The notes under the pieces were generated by a model, which did no database searches, had not been told where the DNA came from, and was given only the letters and a program-made list of their open reading frames with translations. A stretch of DNA of 64,000 nt from Ramlibacter ginsenosidimutans (GTDB taxonomy: Bacteria; Pseudomonadota; Gammaproteobacteria; Burkholderiales; Burkholderiaceae_C): positions 124,001 to 188,000 of the forward strand of contig NZ_JAEPWM010000006.1 in assembly GCF_016654015.1 (NCBI RefSeq), read 5' to 3'. Made by a program: the position numbers and the translations under genes. Below are positions 53,815-62,388 of this stretch, one piece after another; the stretch's first letter is position 1, and each line of letters begins with the position of its first letter.

Positions 53815-55186
53815 GCCCGGACTCCGCCAGCAGCCGCGTCGCGAGTTCGGCCAGCCGGCCGGCGGGCAGCTTGCCGGTGCCGTCCCGGGGCAGCGCATCG
53901 ACCCGGAGGATGCGTCGCGGCAGGAAGGCCGCATCGACGCGTTTGCGCAGTGCGGCGAGCAGCGCCTCGCGGCTCAGGCCCGGCGCGGCGACCAGTGCCA
54001 CGAGGCGCACGACGGCGGCGTCGCCGGTATCGGGCGGCAACCAGAACGCGCCGTCGCGCACGCCTTCGATGCTGTTCAGGTGGTGGTTCAGGTGCGCGAG
54101 CGAGCTGCGCTTGCCGGCCACGTTGATCAGGTCGTTGCTGCGTCCAAGCAGCCGGAAGCGCGTGGGCTCCAGCACCTCGAGCACGTCGGCGAGCCGCGTC
54201 GGCTCGGGCACGTGGCCGCCGCTGACCCAGCACTGCTCGCCGTCCCCGCGCATGACGACGTCGGGAAAGGTGCGCCACTCGGGGCCGTCGGTCGTGCGGC
54301 GCGTCGCGACCTGTCCGGCCTCGGTGCAGCCGTAGATCTCCATCAGCGGCCCCCGCAGCGCGGCCTCGGCGCGCGCGGCGAGCTGCGGCGACAGCGGCGC
54401 GGTGGCGCTGACGGTGAGGTCCACCGCAGGCAGTTCGACGCTGTCGTCGAGCAAGGTCTTCAGATGCAGCGGCGTCGTCACGAGGATGCGCGGACGCGGC
54501 ACCGACGCGAGCACGCGCGCGATGTCCTGCGCGTAGAACGGACGCTCGGCAGCGAAGGCAGCGCCCCCCAGCATCGCGAGCAGCACGGTGGATTCGAAAC
54601 CGTACATGTGGTGCGCCGGCACGGTGCCCACGATCGCGACGCCGCGCAGGTCGGCGCGGCCCAGGGTCGCTGCCATGCGCTGCGCTTCGCCCGCGATGTT
54701 GGCCACGAGCGCACCCCAGCGCTTGCCGTGCGGCATGGGCTGGCCGGTGGATCCGGAGGTCAGCACCTGCGCGACCTCGTGCTGGGCCGGGATCAGGGGC
54801 ATGGCGGGATCGTCGCCCTGCGCCTGCGCCGCCGGGAACGGCAGCGTCGGCAGCTCCAGCGCCGGCTGGTCCGGGTCGGCCAGCACGTACGCCGACGGGA
54901 ACAGCGCGTGCAGGCGCCGCACCATGTCCGGCGTGTGGTTCGGCGGCATGAGACTGGAGCTGCCGCGCAGCGCCGCCGCGCCCAGCGCCAGCGCGAACCG
55001 GTAGCGGTCCGCGGTCATCGCGAGCACCGGCCCGCCATCGGGCAGCGTCGCCGCCAGCTGACGCACCTCGTGCAGGTAGCGGCGTCGCGTCAGGGCTTCG
55101 CCGGCGCGCCAGGCGATCGGCTCGTCCAGCGACGCGTGCCCGGCGAGCAAGGGGAGGCCAGGAGGCTGCGGCAGTGCTGCGTTCAT
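53807..55186 (-). CDS. Aryl/acyl-AMP ligase (ApeH-like)
   Basis: This 459-residue adenylating enzyme is shorter than CoA ligases. It shows LTSGSTGQPMPHGKRWG, MEIYGCTEAGQVA, and LPRDGTGKLPAGR with the C-terminal Lys. It lacks the long N-terminal region of CoA ligases and probably loads the aryl starter acid onto the acyl carrier protein. The ATG shares a base with the membrane-protein stop (TGATG). No enzyme for making a hydroxybenzoate or hydroxycinnamate starter is present in the window. Confidence 0.86.
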   Translation of the reverse strand: MNAALPQPPGLPLLAGHASLDEPIAWRAGEALTRRRYLHEVRQLAATLPDGGPVLAMTADRYRFALALGAAALRGSSSLMPPNHTPDMVRRLHALFPSAYVLADPDQPALELPTLPFPAAQAQGDDPAMPLIPAQHEVAQVLTSGSTGQPMPHGKRWGALVANIAGEAQRMAATLGRADLRGVAIVGTVPAHHMYGFESTVLLAMLGGAAFAAERPFYAQDIARVLASVPRPRILVTTPLHLKTLLDDSVELPAVDLTVSATAPLSPQLAARAEAALRGPLMEIYGCTEAGQVATRRTTDGPEWRTFPDVVMRGDGEQCWVSGGHVPEPTRLADVLEVLEPTRFRLLGRSNDLINVAGKRSSLAHLNHHLNSIEGVRDGAFWLPPDTGDAAVVRLVALVAAPGLSREALLAALRKRVDAAFLPRRILRVDALPRDGTGKLPAGRLAELATRLLAESGHG

Positions 55187-55854
55187 CAGAAGCGGGTGTC
55201 GGTGCGCGTGCCGCCGACGCCGTGGGCGCGCCACGCCACGATGGCCTGCTGCAGGCTGACGCGTTCGAATTCGGGATGCAGGCGGTAGCGCACCAGGTAT
55301 TCGCCGACGAAGAACGCGCCGGTCAGCACCGGCGTGAGCACGTCCGCGAGCAGCGACCAGTGCGCGAAGTCGCCGGCAGCGAACAGCGCCAGCGAAGCCG
55401 CGACCATGGCGAGGAAGTAGAGCGTCCAGGCGAGCGTCACCTGCCGCGTGTAGCGCGCCATCGCCTTCGTGAGGCTGCCGTGCACCCGCTTTGCGAGTGC
55501 GCTGACCAGCGGCTCGGCGCCCTTGCGCAGGGTGGACCCGAACCACGCTGCGAGCGCGAGGTGCGCGCCGGCATGCTGCGCGAGGTACAGCCAGCGCGCG
55601 GGCAGGCCGCGTCCGCTGGCCGCAAACACCGCGAGCAGCACGGCGGCGAGCAGGCCCATGGCGGCGAGCAGCCGCTGCCCGTTGCCCCAGGCCGCCGTCG
55701 TTGCCAGCAGCACGAGCGGCCCGAGCACCACCAGCAGCGCCCAGGCGGAATCCTGGGCGCGGGTCATGAGGGTGTACGAGATGGCGGCGTAGGCGATCGC
55801 CGCGACCGCAGCGGCCAGCCAGCGCGCGCGCGTGGTCGGGGTGCCGCCGGCCAT
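55186..55854 (-). CDS. Integral membrane protein of aryl-polyene clusters (COG4648-like)
   Basis: The 222-residue protein has about five to six hydrophobic segments (for example YAAISYTLM, LLVVLGPLVLLATTAAW, LLAAVLLAVFAA, LAWTLYFLAMVAASLALF). It resembles the conserved small membrane protein that follows the ACP gene in these clusters. The exact function is unknown. It starts one base after the ACP stop. Confidence 0.78.
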   Translation of the reverse strand: MAGGTPTTRARWLAAAVAAIAYAAISYTLMTRAQDSAWALLVVLGPLVLLATTAAWGNGQRLLAAMGLLAAVLLAVFAASGRGLPARWLYLAQHAGAHLALAAWFGSTLRKGAEPLVSALAKRVHGSLTKAMARYTRQVTLAWTLYFLAMVAASLALFAAGDFAHWSLLADVLTPVLTGAFFVGEYLVRYRLHPEFERVSLQQAIVAWRAHGVGGTRTDTRF

Positions 55855-55855
55855 G

Positions 55856-56122
55856 TCAGGTCGTCCGGTGCGCAGCGATGTGCTCGGTCAGGGCGGCGAG
55901 CGAGGCGAAGATCTTGTCGTTGTTCTCGTCGTCGGAGCGCAGTTGCACGCCGTAACGCTTGGATACGACGAGCGAGACCTCCAGCATGTCGATGGAATCG
56001 AGACCCAGTCCGTCGCCATAGAGCGGCGCCTGCGGGTCGATGTCCTCGGGCGCGGTCTCGAGGTTCAGAGCTTCGACCAGCAGGCTGGCCACTTCGTGAA
56101 GCAGTTCTTTGTCGGCAGTCAT
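55856..56122 (-). CDS. Acyl carrier protein
   Basis: This 88-residue ACP has the phosphopantetheine site GLDSIDMLE near residue 45 and the acidic, helical composition of the family. ATG 56122 (MTADKELLHEVASLL) is used; ATG 56140, with AGAGGA just upstream, would add six residues and is possible. A TAAAAT box on the minus strand (56161-56166) could be part of the promoter. It is the first gene of the operon. No second ACP, usual in aryl-polyene clusters, is present. Confidence 0.88.
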   Translation of the reverse strand: MTADKELLHEVASLLVEALNLETAPEDIDPQAPLYGDGLGLDSIDMLEVSLVVSKRYGVQLRSDDENNDKIFASLAALTEHIAAHRTT

Positions 56123-56269
56123 TGTTGCGCCCACACCCATGGGTCCTCTGTTCGGTGTGGATTTTATGCGACCGTGCGGTGCAGCCACGGTTTCGAGGCC
56201 AACGAAGCGGAGACAATCACGACGGCGCCCGCCGGTTGCCGCGCGCGCACAACAAAGAGCAGTTTCCGC

Positions 56270-57037
56270 ATGCCCGATCCGAACGAATTGCAGCCCCCGG
56301 TCCACCTGCCGCACGCACCCCTTCCCTCGTACTACCGCAGCGGCGACGCGGCGGCGCGCGAGACCTTCATCCGGACCACGTTCGACGACACCGCCGTGGA
56401 TTACGACCGTCTGGAGAAGATCCTGGGTCTCGGCACCGGGTCCTGGTACCGCGGCCAGGCGCTGCTGCGCGCCGGGCTGAAGCCGGGGATGCAGGTGGTG
56501 GACGTCGGCATGGGGACGGGCCTGGTCACGCGGCAGATCCTGAAGATCACGGGCGAGCCGCAGCGGCTGATCGGCGTCGACCCGAGCCCCGGAATGATGA
56601 AGCAGGCCCATTTCGACCAGCCGGTCGAATGCCGGCTCGGACGCGCCGAGGAGATCCCGGTGGCGACCGGCAGCGCCGATTTCCTGGTGATGGGCTATGC
56701 GCTGCGCCATATCGCGGACTTCGCGGCGGCCGCGGCGGAATTCCGGCGCGTGCTCAAGCCCGGCGGCCGCCTGCTCCTGCTGGAGATCACGCGCCCCCAG
56801 GGACGCTTCTCCGAATTCCTGCTGAAGACCTACATGCGGGGCATGGTGCCTACGATCGCGCGGCTGGTGTCGCGCTCGCCCAGCACGCCGATGCTGTGGC
56901 GCTACTACTGGGACACGATCGAGGCCTGCGTGCCGCCGGCGCAGGTGATCCACACCCTGCGCGAGGCCGGCCTCGCGCAGGTCGAGCGGCACGTCGAACT
57001 GGGCATCTTTTCCGAGTACACCGCGCGGGTCGCCTGA
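56270..57037 (+). CDS. SAM-dependent methyltransferase (UbiE/MenG-like)
   Basis: The 255-residue protein has VVDVGMGTGLVTRQIL (SAM motif I near residue 79), GVDPSPGMM, ADFLVMGYALRHI and VLKPGGRLLLLEITRP, closely resembling UbiE-type C-methyltransferases. It is divergent from the ACP operon across 147 bases. It may methylate a polyene or quinone; assignment to the cluster is by position. Confidence 0.86.
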   Translation: MPDPNELQPPVHLPHAPLPSYYRSGDAAARETFIRTTFDDTAVDYDRLEKILGLGTGSWYRGQALLRAGLKPGMQVVDVGMGTGLVTRQILKITGEPQRLIGVDPSPGMMKQAHFDQPVECRLGRAEEIPVATGSADFLVMGYALRHIADFAAAAAEFRRVLKPGGRLLLLEITRPQGRFSEFLLKTYMRGMVPTIARLVSRSPSTPMLWRYYWDTIEACVPPAQVIHTLREAGLAQVERHVELGIFSEYTARVA

Positions 57038-57059
57038 GCCGCGGCAAGGAACGACGAGG

Positions 57060-57665
57060 ATGACCACGAGGGCCAGCCGCTGGCTCGCCTCAGTTGCCTG
57101 CGCGCTGGCGCTGCCGGCCGGCAGCAGCGCGTGGGCGCAAGCCGTGCACCCGGCCGACCGCTGGGAATATGCGCTCGAGGCGGGCTACACGGCGAAGGTG
57201 CGCGACAACTCGCCCTTCGACTACCGCATCGCGCCCTTCCACCTGGCTTTCCGCAGTCCCGCCTTCGCGGACCTGTGGACCTCGGCCGAGGGTGCGCGGC
57301 TCACGGTGCGCCACCGCATCTCGCTGGTCGCCGAAGCCATCGCGCAAGGCCCGGAGACGCATTACGTGGCCATCCAGGGCGCGCCGGTGTTCGAACTGTG
57401 GGCGCCCGACCGCCGGACTGCCGGGTTCTTCGAGATCGGCGGCGGCTTCGGCTTCCTCGACTCGCGCGGCGTGCCGGGCGGGCAGGGGCAGGACTTCGCC
57501 TTCAACTGGTACACGCAGGGCGGGCTGCGGCGCCAGCTCACGCAGGACATGGCGATCACCGGTGCGCTGTACTTCACGCATCACTCCAACCTGGGCATGA
57601 CCGATCCCAACCCGGGCATCGACGTGCTGGGCCTCAACGTCGGCCTGGTGTTCGCGTTCCGCTAG
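57060..57665 (+). CDS. pagL: Acyloxyacyl hydrolase, lipid A 3-O-deacylase (PagL family)
   Basis: This 201-residue outer-membrane beta-barrel protein has a signal peptide ending SAWAQ and a C-terminal Phe-Arg strand end (LVFAFR). The PagL motif HHSNLGMTDPNPGID carries His and Ser of the catalytic set. An Asp stands 12 residues after the Ser, where Pseudomonas PagL has a Glu. It would release the 3-O acyl chain of lipid A. It follows the methyltransferase by 22 bases. Confidence 0.85.
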   Translation: MTTRASRWLASVACALALPAGSSAWAQAVHPADRWEYALEAGYTAKVRDNSPFDYRIAPFHLAFRSPAFADLWTSAEGARLTVRHRISLVAEAIAQGPETHYVAIQGAPVFELWAPDRRTAGFFEIGGGFGFLDSRGVPGGQGQDFAFNWYTQGGLRRQLTQDMAITGALYFTHHSNLGMTDPNPGIDVLGLNVGLVFAFR

Positions 57666-57684
57666 TTGCGGTAGGCTGGCGCGC

Positions 57685-58227
57685 ATGAAAACCGCTCCCG
57701 ACCTCCGCCGCAACTTTTCCAACCCGCAGGGCATCCGGCCCGCCGCCAACCCGGTGCCCGCCGGCGCGCGGCCCGAGATCTTCGTGCAGGACGTGAGCGC
57801 CGTGCCCGAGGAGCGCTGGGTGCGGCAGGCGGAGAACGTCTCCTTCCTGCCGCTGTGCTTCGGCGTGACGCAGGGCTACTACGTGAACCTGCTGCGCGTG
57901 CGCAAGTCCGGCGTGCTCTCGTGCCATCGCCACTTCGGCGCGGTGCATGCGCACGTGATCAAGGGCCGCTGGTTCTATCTCGAACACGACTGGGTCGCGA
58001 CCGAGGGCTCCTTCGTGATGGAAGCGCCCGGCGAGACGCACACGCTGGTGGTGCCCGACGACGTGCCCGAGATGATCACGTGGTTCCACGTGACGGCGGG
58101 CTACAACTACTACGAGAACGGACAGCTCACGTCGCACGAGGACGTGTTCACGAAGCTGCAGCGCGCCCGCGAGCACTACGAGGAGTTCCGCCTGCCGCAG
58201 GCGGAACTCGATGGCCTCGTGCGCTGA
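57685..58227 (+). CDS. Cupin-domain protein (2,4'-dihydroxyacetophenone dioxygenase-like)
   Basis: This 180-residue cupin has the metal-binding segment SCHRHFGAVHAHVIKG and a second HTLVVP motif, as in 2,4'-dihydroxyacetophenone dioxygenase and related cupins. That enzyme cleaves a hydroxyketone side chain with O2 and Fe. The substrate here is unknown. A GTAGGCTGG fragment of the palindromic repeat lies just upstream of its start. Its stop abuts the convergent HMG-CoA lyase stop (TGATCA) with no bases between. Confidence 0.8.
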   Translation: MKTAPDLRRNFSNPQGIRPAANPVPAGARPEIFVQDVSAVPEERWVRQAENVSFLPLCFGVTQGYYVNLLRVRKSGVLSCHRHFGAVHAHVIKGRWFYLEHDWVATEGSFVMEAPGETHTLVVPDDVPEMITWFHVTAGYNYYENGQLTSHEDVFTKLQRAREHYEEFRLPQAELDGLVR

Positions 58228-59166
58228 TCAGGCCAGCGCTGCGGACGCGCGGAAGGTGCGCGGGATGCCGGCGGCGGCGACGCCGCTGCGCATCGTTTCC
58301 CCGGGCAAGGCCTCGTGCAGCAGAGCGCGAGCCGCAAGCAGCCGCGGCAGGTCCACGCCCGTGGCGTGGCCCATGCTCTCCAGCATGAACACCAGGTCCT
58401 CGGTCACGATGTTGCCGGACGCACCGGGTGCGAACGGGCAGCCGCCGAGTCCGGCGAGACACGCATCGAATTCACGGATGCCTTGCTCGAGGCCCGCAAG
58501 CGCGTTCGCCAGGCCCAGGCCCATGGTGTCGTGCAGGTGCAGCTTGGTCAGGCGTGCCCCGATCGCATCCTGCACTTCGCGCACCGTGTCGCGCACGAGG
58601 GCCGGATCCGCATAGCCGACGGTGTCGGCCAGCGCCACGCGGTCCGCGCCGGCGGCGGCCAGCGCTGCGGCGACTTGCGCCACGCGCTTGCGCGACACCT
58701 GGCCTTCCATGGAGCAGCCGAAAGCGGTGGCGGCGGCGACGTCGATGCGCATGGGCCGCGACTGCGCGCGCACCCAGTCGACGATGGCGCGCACCGCCTC
58801 GACCTGGTCGTCCGTGCCCTTGTTCACGTTGGCGCGGCTGTGGGTGTCGCTCACCGAGATCGGGATCGCCACGACATGCGCGCCGGCTTCGTGCGCGGCG
58901 ATCACGCCCTTGAGGTTGCAGGCCAGAGCGCACACCGTCAGCCCGTCGATGGCGAGCGCACCGCGCACCACGTCGCCGGTGTCCGCCATCTGCGGCACGG
59001 CGCGCGGCGACACGAAGCTGCCGACCTCGATCTCGCGCAGGCCCGCATCGGCGAGCTGGCGGAGCCAGCGCAGCTTGACGTCGGTGGCCATGCGGCCCTG
59101 CGCCATCTGCAGCCCGTCGCGCGGGCCGACCTCGCAGATGACGACGCTGTCGCGCTTCGTGCTCAT
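58228..59166 (-). CDS. Hydroxymethylglutaryl-CoA lyase family protein
   Basis: This 312-residue TIM-barrel lyase has the N-terminal CEVGPRDGLQ, the HLHDTMGLGLAN metal site and the catalytic GLGGCPFAPGASGNI loop with the essential Cys. The enzyme cleaves 3-hydroxy-3-methylglutaryl-CoA or related citramalyl-type CoA esters. With a CoA transferase and Bug binding protein upstream it fits a route that imports, activates and cleaves a methyl-hydroxy dicarboxylate. It overlaps the Bug gene by four bases. Confidence 0.9.
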   Translation of the reverse strand: MSTKRDSVVICEVGPRDGLQMAQGRMATDVKLRWLRQLADAGLREIEVGSFVSPRAVPQMADTGDVVRGALAIDGLTVCALACNLKGVIAAHEAGAHVVAIPISVSDTHSRANVNKGTDDQVEAVRAIVDWVRAQSRPMRIDVAAATAFGCSMEGQVSRKRVAQVAAALAAAGADRVALADTVGYADPALVRDTVREVQDAIGARLTKLHLHDTMGLGLANALAGLEQGIREFDACLAGLGGCPFAPGASGNIVTEDLVFMLESMGHATGVDLPRLLAARALLHEALPGETMRSGVAAAGIPRTFRASAALA

Positions 59167-60131
59167 TCGACCTTGATCCCGGCCTTGGTGATGATTTCGC
59201 GCGCGTTGTGGATGTCGGCGCGGATCAGCTTCGCGAACTCCTCCGGCGTCGTGCCGCCCGCGTCGAAGCCCTGCTGCTGGAAGGCAGCCTTGACGTCCGG
59301 ACGCTCGAGGATCTTGTTGATGTCGGCGTTGAGGCGCGCGACGATCGGCGCCGGGATGCCCGCGGGACCCATCACGCCATAGAAGCTGACCGCGTTGAAG
59401 TCCTTGTAGCCGGCCTCGGCCACCGTGGGCACGTCGGGCAGGCTGGCATTGCGCTTGGCCGAAGTCACGGCCAGTGCACGCACCTTGCCGGAGTGGATCA
59501 TGCCGGCGGCCGACGAGATCGACGACCCGGCGAAATCCAGGTGGCCACCCATGAGGTCGGCCAGCGCCGGCGACGAACCCTTGTACGGCACGTGCTGCAT
59601 CTTCACGCCCGCGATCATCTGCAGCTGCTCCATCACGACGTGCACGCTGCCGCCGGTGCCCGAGGTGCCGAAGGTGAGCTTGCCGGGCTGCGCCTTCGCG
59701 GCCTTGATCAGCTCCTGCAGCGTCTTGTACGGCGACTTCTCGTTGACCAGGATCACCAGCGGCGTGGTGGCAGCCAGCGCGATGGGAGTGAGGTCCTTCA
59801 GCGGGTCGTAGGAAACCTTCATCAGCAGCGGGATCAGCGAGACGTTGTCGGTCTGCGCGATCACCAGCTCGTAGCCATCCGGCTTGCCGCGCGCCGCTTC
59901 GGCCAGGCCCAGCGCCGTGCCCGCGCCCGGGCGGTTCTCCGGCACCACGTTCCAGCCGTTCATCTCGCTGAGCTTGGAGCTCAAGGTGCGGCCGGTGAAG
60001 TCGGTACCGCCGCCCGGCGTGGACGGGATGATCATGCGGATGGCGCGCGTGGGGTAGTCCTGCGCGAAAGCCGACAGGCCCGGGAGGGTGCCGGCGGCAA
60101 GGGCGAGAAGGTTGAAATCGCGACGGTTCAT
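59163..60131 (-). CDS. Tripartite tricarboxylate transporter substrate-binding protein (Bug family)
   Basis: This 322-residue periplasmic protein has a twin-arginine-like start (MNRRDFNLLALAAG) and signal end SAFAQ. The Bug loops are visible: IRMIIPSTPGGGTDFTGR and GKLTFGTSGTGGSVHVVMEQL. It lies between the CoA-transferase and HMG-CoA lyase genes, so its ligand is probably the dicarboxylic or hydroxy acid degraded by them. No TctA/TctB genes are adjacent. Confidence 0.92.
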   Translation of the reverse strand: MNRRDFNLLALAAGTLPGLSAFAQDYPTRAIRMIIPSTPGGGTDFTGRTLSSKLSEMNGWNVVPENRPGAGTALGLAEAARGKPDGYELVIAQTDNVSLIPLLMKVSYDPLKDLTPIALAATTPLVILVNEKSPYKTLQELIKAAKAQPGKLTFGTSGTGGSVHVVMEQLQMIAGVKMQHVPYKGSSPALADLMGGHLDFAGSSISSAAGMIHSGKVRALAVTSAKRNASLPDVPTVAEAGYKDFNAVSFYGVMGPAGIPAPIVARLNADINKILERPDVKAAFQQQGFDAGGTTPEEFAKLIRADIHNAREIITKAGIKVE

Positions 60132-60154
60132 GGTGTGTCTCCGGTTTGTGGGAT

Positions 60155-61360
60155 TCAGGCAGCGACCACGCCCTGGCGGACCAGGGCGTCTATGCGTTGT
60201 TCGTCCAGGCCCATGCCGCGCAGGATCTCGCGCGTCTGCGCGCCCACGGGCTGCGGGTCCAGGCGCTTGCCGGCCTTGCGGCCGTCGAATTCGATCGGCA
60301 GGGCGGCGGTGGCCACCTGCGTGCCGTCGGGCATGGTAGCGGGCACGAGGGCGCCGCCCGCCTGCAGGTGCGGATCGTCCAGCAGGTCATGCGGCTGGCG
60401 GATCGGCCCGTAGGAGAGCCCCGATGCTTCGAGCGCCGCGCACAGGTCGGCGGTCTTCCACTCCTTGAGGACCTCGGCCACGGCGGGCACGAGCCACGGG
60501 CGCGCCGCCTCGCGCTGGACCGCGGTGCGCAGGCGCTCGTCCTCGGCGAAGGACGGCGGCAGGAAATCGCGGCAGAAGGCCTGCCAGTTCGCATCGCTCA
60601 CCACCGCGACGAACACGCGGCCGTCCTGCGTGTCGAAGATGTCGTACACGCCCCAGGGCGGCGTGCGCTTCGCACCCATGGGAATCGGCGGCGTGCCGGT
60701 CAGCTGGTATTGCGCGATGAACTGCGCCACCAGCAGCAGGTTGTTCTCGAAGAGGCCGGCGCGCACGTGGCAGCCGCGGCCGGTGCGATGCCGCTCGTTG
60801 AGCGCGGCGAGCGCGCCAACGACGCCGAAGGTGCCGCCCAGGATGTCATTCACCGAAGGCGCCACGCGCTGCGGCGTGCCCGTGCCGCCGTTGATGTAGG
60901 CCATGCCGCCCATCATCTGCACGACTTCGTCGAGCGCGGTGCGCTGCTTGTACGGTCCGGACAGGAAGCCCTTGAGCGAGACGTAGATGAGGCGCGGGTT
61001 CGCGGCGCTCAGCGTGGCGTAGTCCAGCCCGTACTGCGCGAGGCTGTCGTCGCGAAAGTTCTCCAGCAGCATGTCGCAGCCTTGCGCCAGTTCCCGCACC
61101 AGCGCCTGGCCATCGGGCGACTTGAGGTCGACGGCGAGGCTCTTCTTGTTGCGGCTGAACACGGGGAAGTAGCCGATGCCGGAACCCTTGAGGCGGCGCG
61201 TCCGGTCGCCATCGAGCGGCTCCACCTTGATCACTTCGGCGCCGAGGTCGGCGAGCACCAGGCCGCCGGCCGGGCCCATGATCATGTGGGACAGCTCGAG
61301 GACCTTGATGCCGCGCAGGGGCAGGTTGTCGTCGGGGAGGTAGGCGGAGGTGTCGGTCAT
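60155..61360 (-). CDS. CoA transferase, family III (CaiB/BaiF type)
   Basis: This 401-residue protein shows the family III start LPLRGIKVLELSHMIMGPAGGLVLADLGAEVIKVE, ENFRDDSLAQYGLDY, and ALAALNERHRTGRGCHV. Such enzymes move CoA between acids through an aspartyl intermediate. In this operon it likely makes the CoA ester that the HMG-CoA lyase family protein cleaves, as in itaconate or citramalate use. Regulated probably by the upstream LysR protein. Confidence 0.9.
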   Translation of the reverse strand: MTDTSAYLPDDNLPLRGIKVLELSHMIMGPAGGLVLADLGAEVIKVEPLDGDRTRRLKGSGIGYFPVFSRNKKSLAVDLKSPDGQALVRELAQGCDMLLENFRDDSLAQYGLDYATLSAANPRLIYVSLKGFLSGPYKQRTALDEVVQMMGGMAYINGGTGTPQRVAPSVNDILGGTFGVVGALAALNERHRTGRGCHVRAGLFENNLLLVAQFIAQYQLTGTPPIPMGAKRTPPWGVYDIFDTQDGRVFVAVVSDANWQAFCRDFLPPSFAEDERLRTAVQREAARPWLVPAVAEVLKEWKTADLCAALEASGLSYGPIRQPHDLLDDPHLQAGGALVPATMPDGTQVATAALPIEFDGRKAGKRLDPQPVGAQTREILRGMGLDEQRIDALVRQGVVAA

Positions 61361-61415
61361 TCAGGGATTCGTCTGGGCGCGGTCGCGCGCATGATGGCGC
61401 GGTCGCCGCGGCGAG

Positions 61416-61430
61416 CCAAGCGATGCTTGG
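61416..61430. promoter_or_regulatory. Inverted repeat upstream of the CoA-transferase gene
   Basis: CCAAGC-GAT-GCTTGG is a perfect 6-3-6 palindrome about 55 bases before the CoA-transferase start and downstream of the LysR gene. It is a candidate operator for the LysR protein controlling the CoA transferase-Bug-lyase operon. Confidence 0.5.
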
Positions 61431-61476
61431 GAACCGCAGCTTTCTCGTTTGGAGAGCCCCCGGGAAATTGCCGGCT

Positions 61477-62379
61477 TCAATCGGCGGCGTCCGCGCTGGC
61501 GCGCAGGTGGCTGACCAAGGCCTGCGCCGCGACCGGCAGGGCGTCGAAGTCGCGCACGGCGACGAAGCTCCGCGGTTGCGCCCAGTCGTCCGACAGCGGC
61601 ACGAAGCGCACGCCCAGCGTGCGTTCCTTGCTCTCCTTGAGGTACAGCGGCGCCACGCCCGCGCCCATGCCGCGCGCCACCAGCATGCAGATGGTCTCGA
61701 AGGAGCTCACCCGCGCGCGCACGGTCCGCGAAGTGCGGGCCTCGCGCGCCGCCTCGTCGAACACCTGCGCCAGGCCGCTGTCGCGCCCGAGTTCCACGAG
61801 GTCGTTGTCCAGCAGTTCGGCATAGGCCAGGCGCTTGGCACGTGCGAGCGTGTGGCCTTCGGGCAGCACGGCCGCCAGCACGTAGCGGCGATAGGGGAAG
61901 ACCTGCAGCCCTTCGTGGCTGGCGAACTCGGAGGCCACGCCGACGTCGGCAAGCCCTTCGCGCACGCCACGGTAGATCGCCGGCGTGACGCGCTCCTCCA
62001 GGTCCACCTCGATCTGCGGCCGGTCGGCGCGAAAGCGCAGGATGTCGGCCGGCAGTTCACCGGAGAGCGAGGTCACGCTCGCGAACACCTTGATCACGCC
62101 GCGCACGCCCTCGACGTAGCCGGCCATCTCGCGCTGCATGCGGTCCATCGACTGCAGCAGCTGGCGCGCATGGTGGGCGAGCGCCTGGCCGGCGGCCGTG
62201 GCCTGCGCGCCCTTGGCGCCGCGCTCGAGCAGCGGCACCTTCAGGTGTGCCTCCATCTCGGAGATGCGTTTGCTCACCGCCGACGGCACGATGTTCTCGC
62301 GCGCAGCGGCGCGGGCGATGCTGCCTTCCTCCAGCGTCGCGAGGAAGAGGCGAATGGAAACGGGGTCGATATCGCGCAC
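61477..62379 (-). CDS. LysR family transcriptional regulator
   Basis: This 300-residue regulator has the N-terminal helix-turn-helix (FLATLEEGSIARAAARENIVPSAVSKRISEMEAHLKVPLLERG region, residues 10-55) and a periplasmic-binding-like effector domain. It lies directly upstream and in the same direction as the CoA transferase-Bug-lyase operon, separated by 116 bases, and is its likely regulator. Confidence 0.9.
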   Translation of the reverse strand: MRDIDPVSIRLFLATLEEGSIARAAARENIVPSAVSKRISEMEAHLKVPLLERGAKGAQATAAGQALAHHARQLLQSMDRMQREMAGYVEGVRGVIKVFASVTSLSGELPADILRFRADRPQIEVDLEERVTPAIYRGVREGLADVGVASEFASHEGLQVFPYRRYVLAAVLPEGHTLARAKRLAYAELLDNDLVELGRDSGLAQVFDEAAREARTSRTVRARVSSFETICMLVARGMGAGVAPLYLKESKERTLGVRFVPLSDDWAQPRSFVAVRDFDALPVAAQALVSHLRASADAAD

Positions 62380-62388
62380 GCGGAGCCT

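Noticed and set aside
52388-55288. A 966-codon plus-strand frame
   Set aside because: It is antisense to the acyltransferase, dehydratase and AMP-ligase genes, whose motifs and overlapping start/stop codons are convincing.
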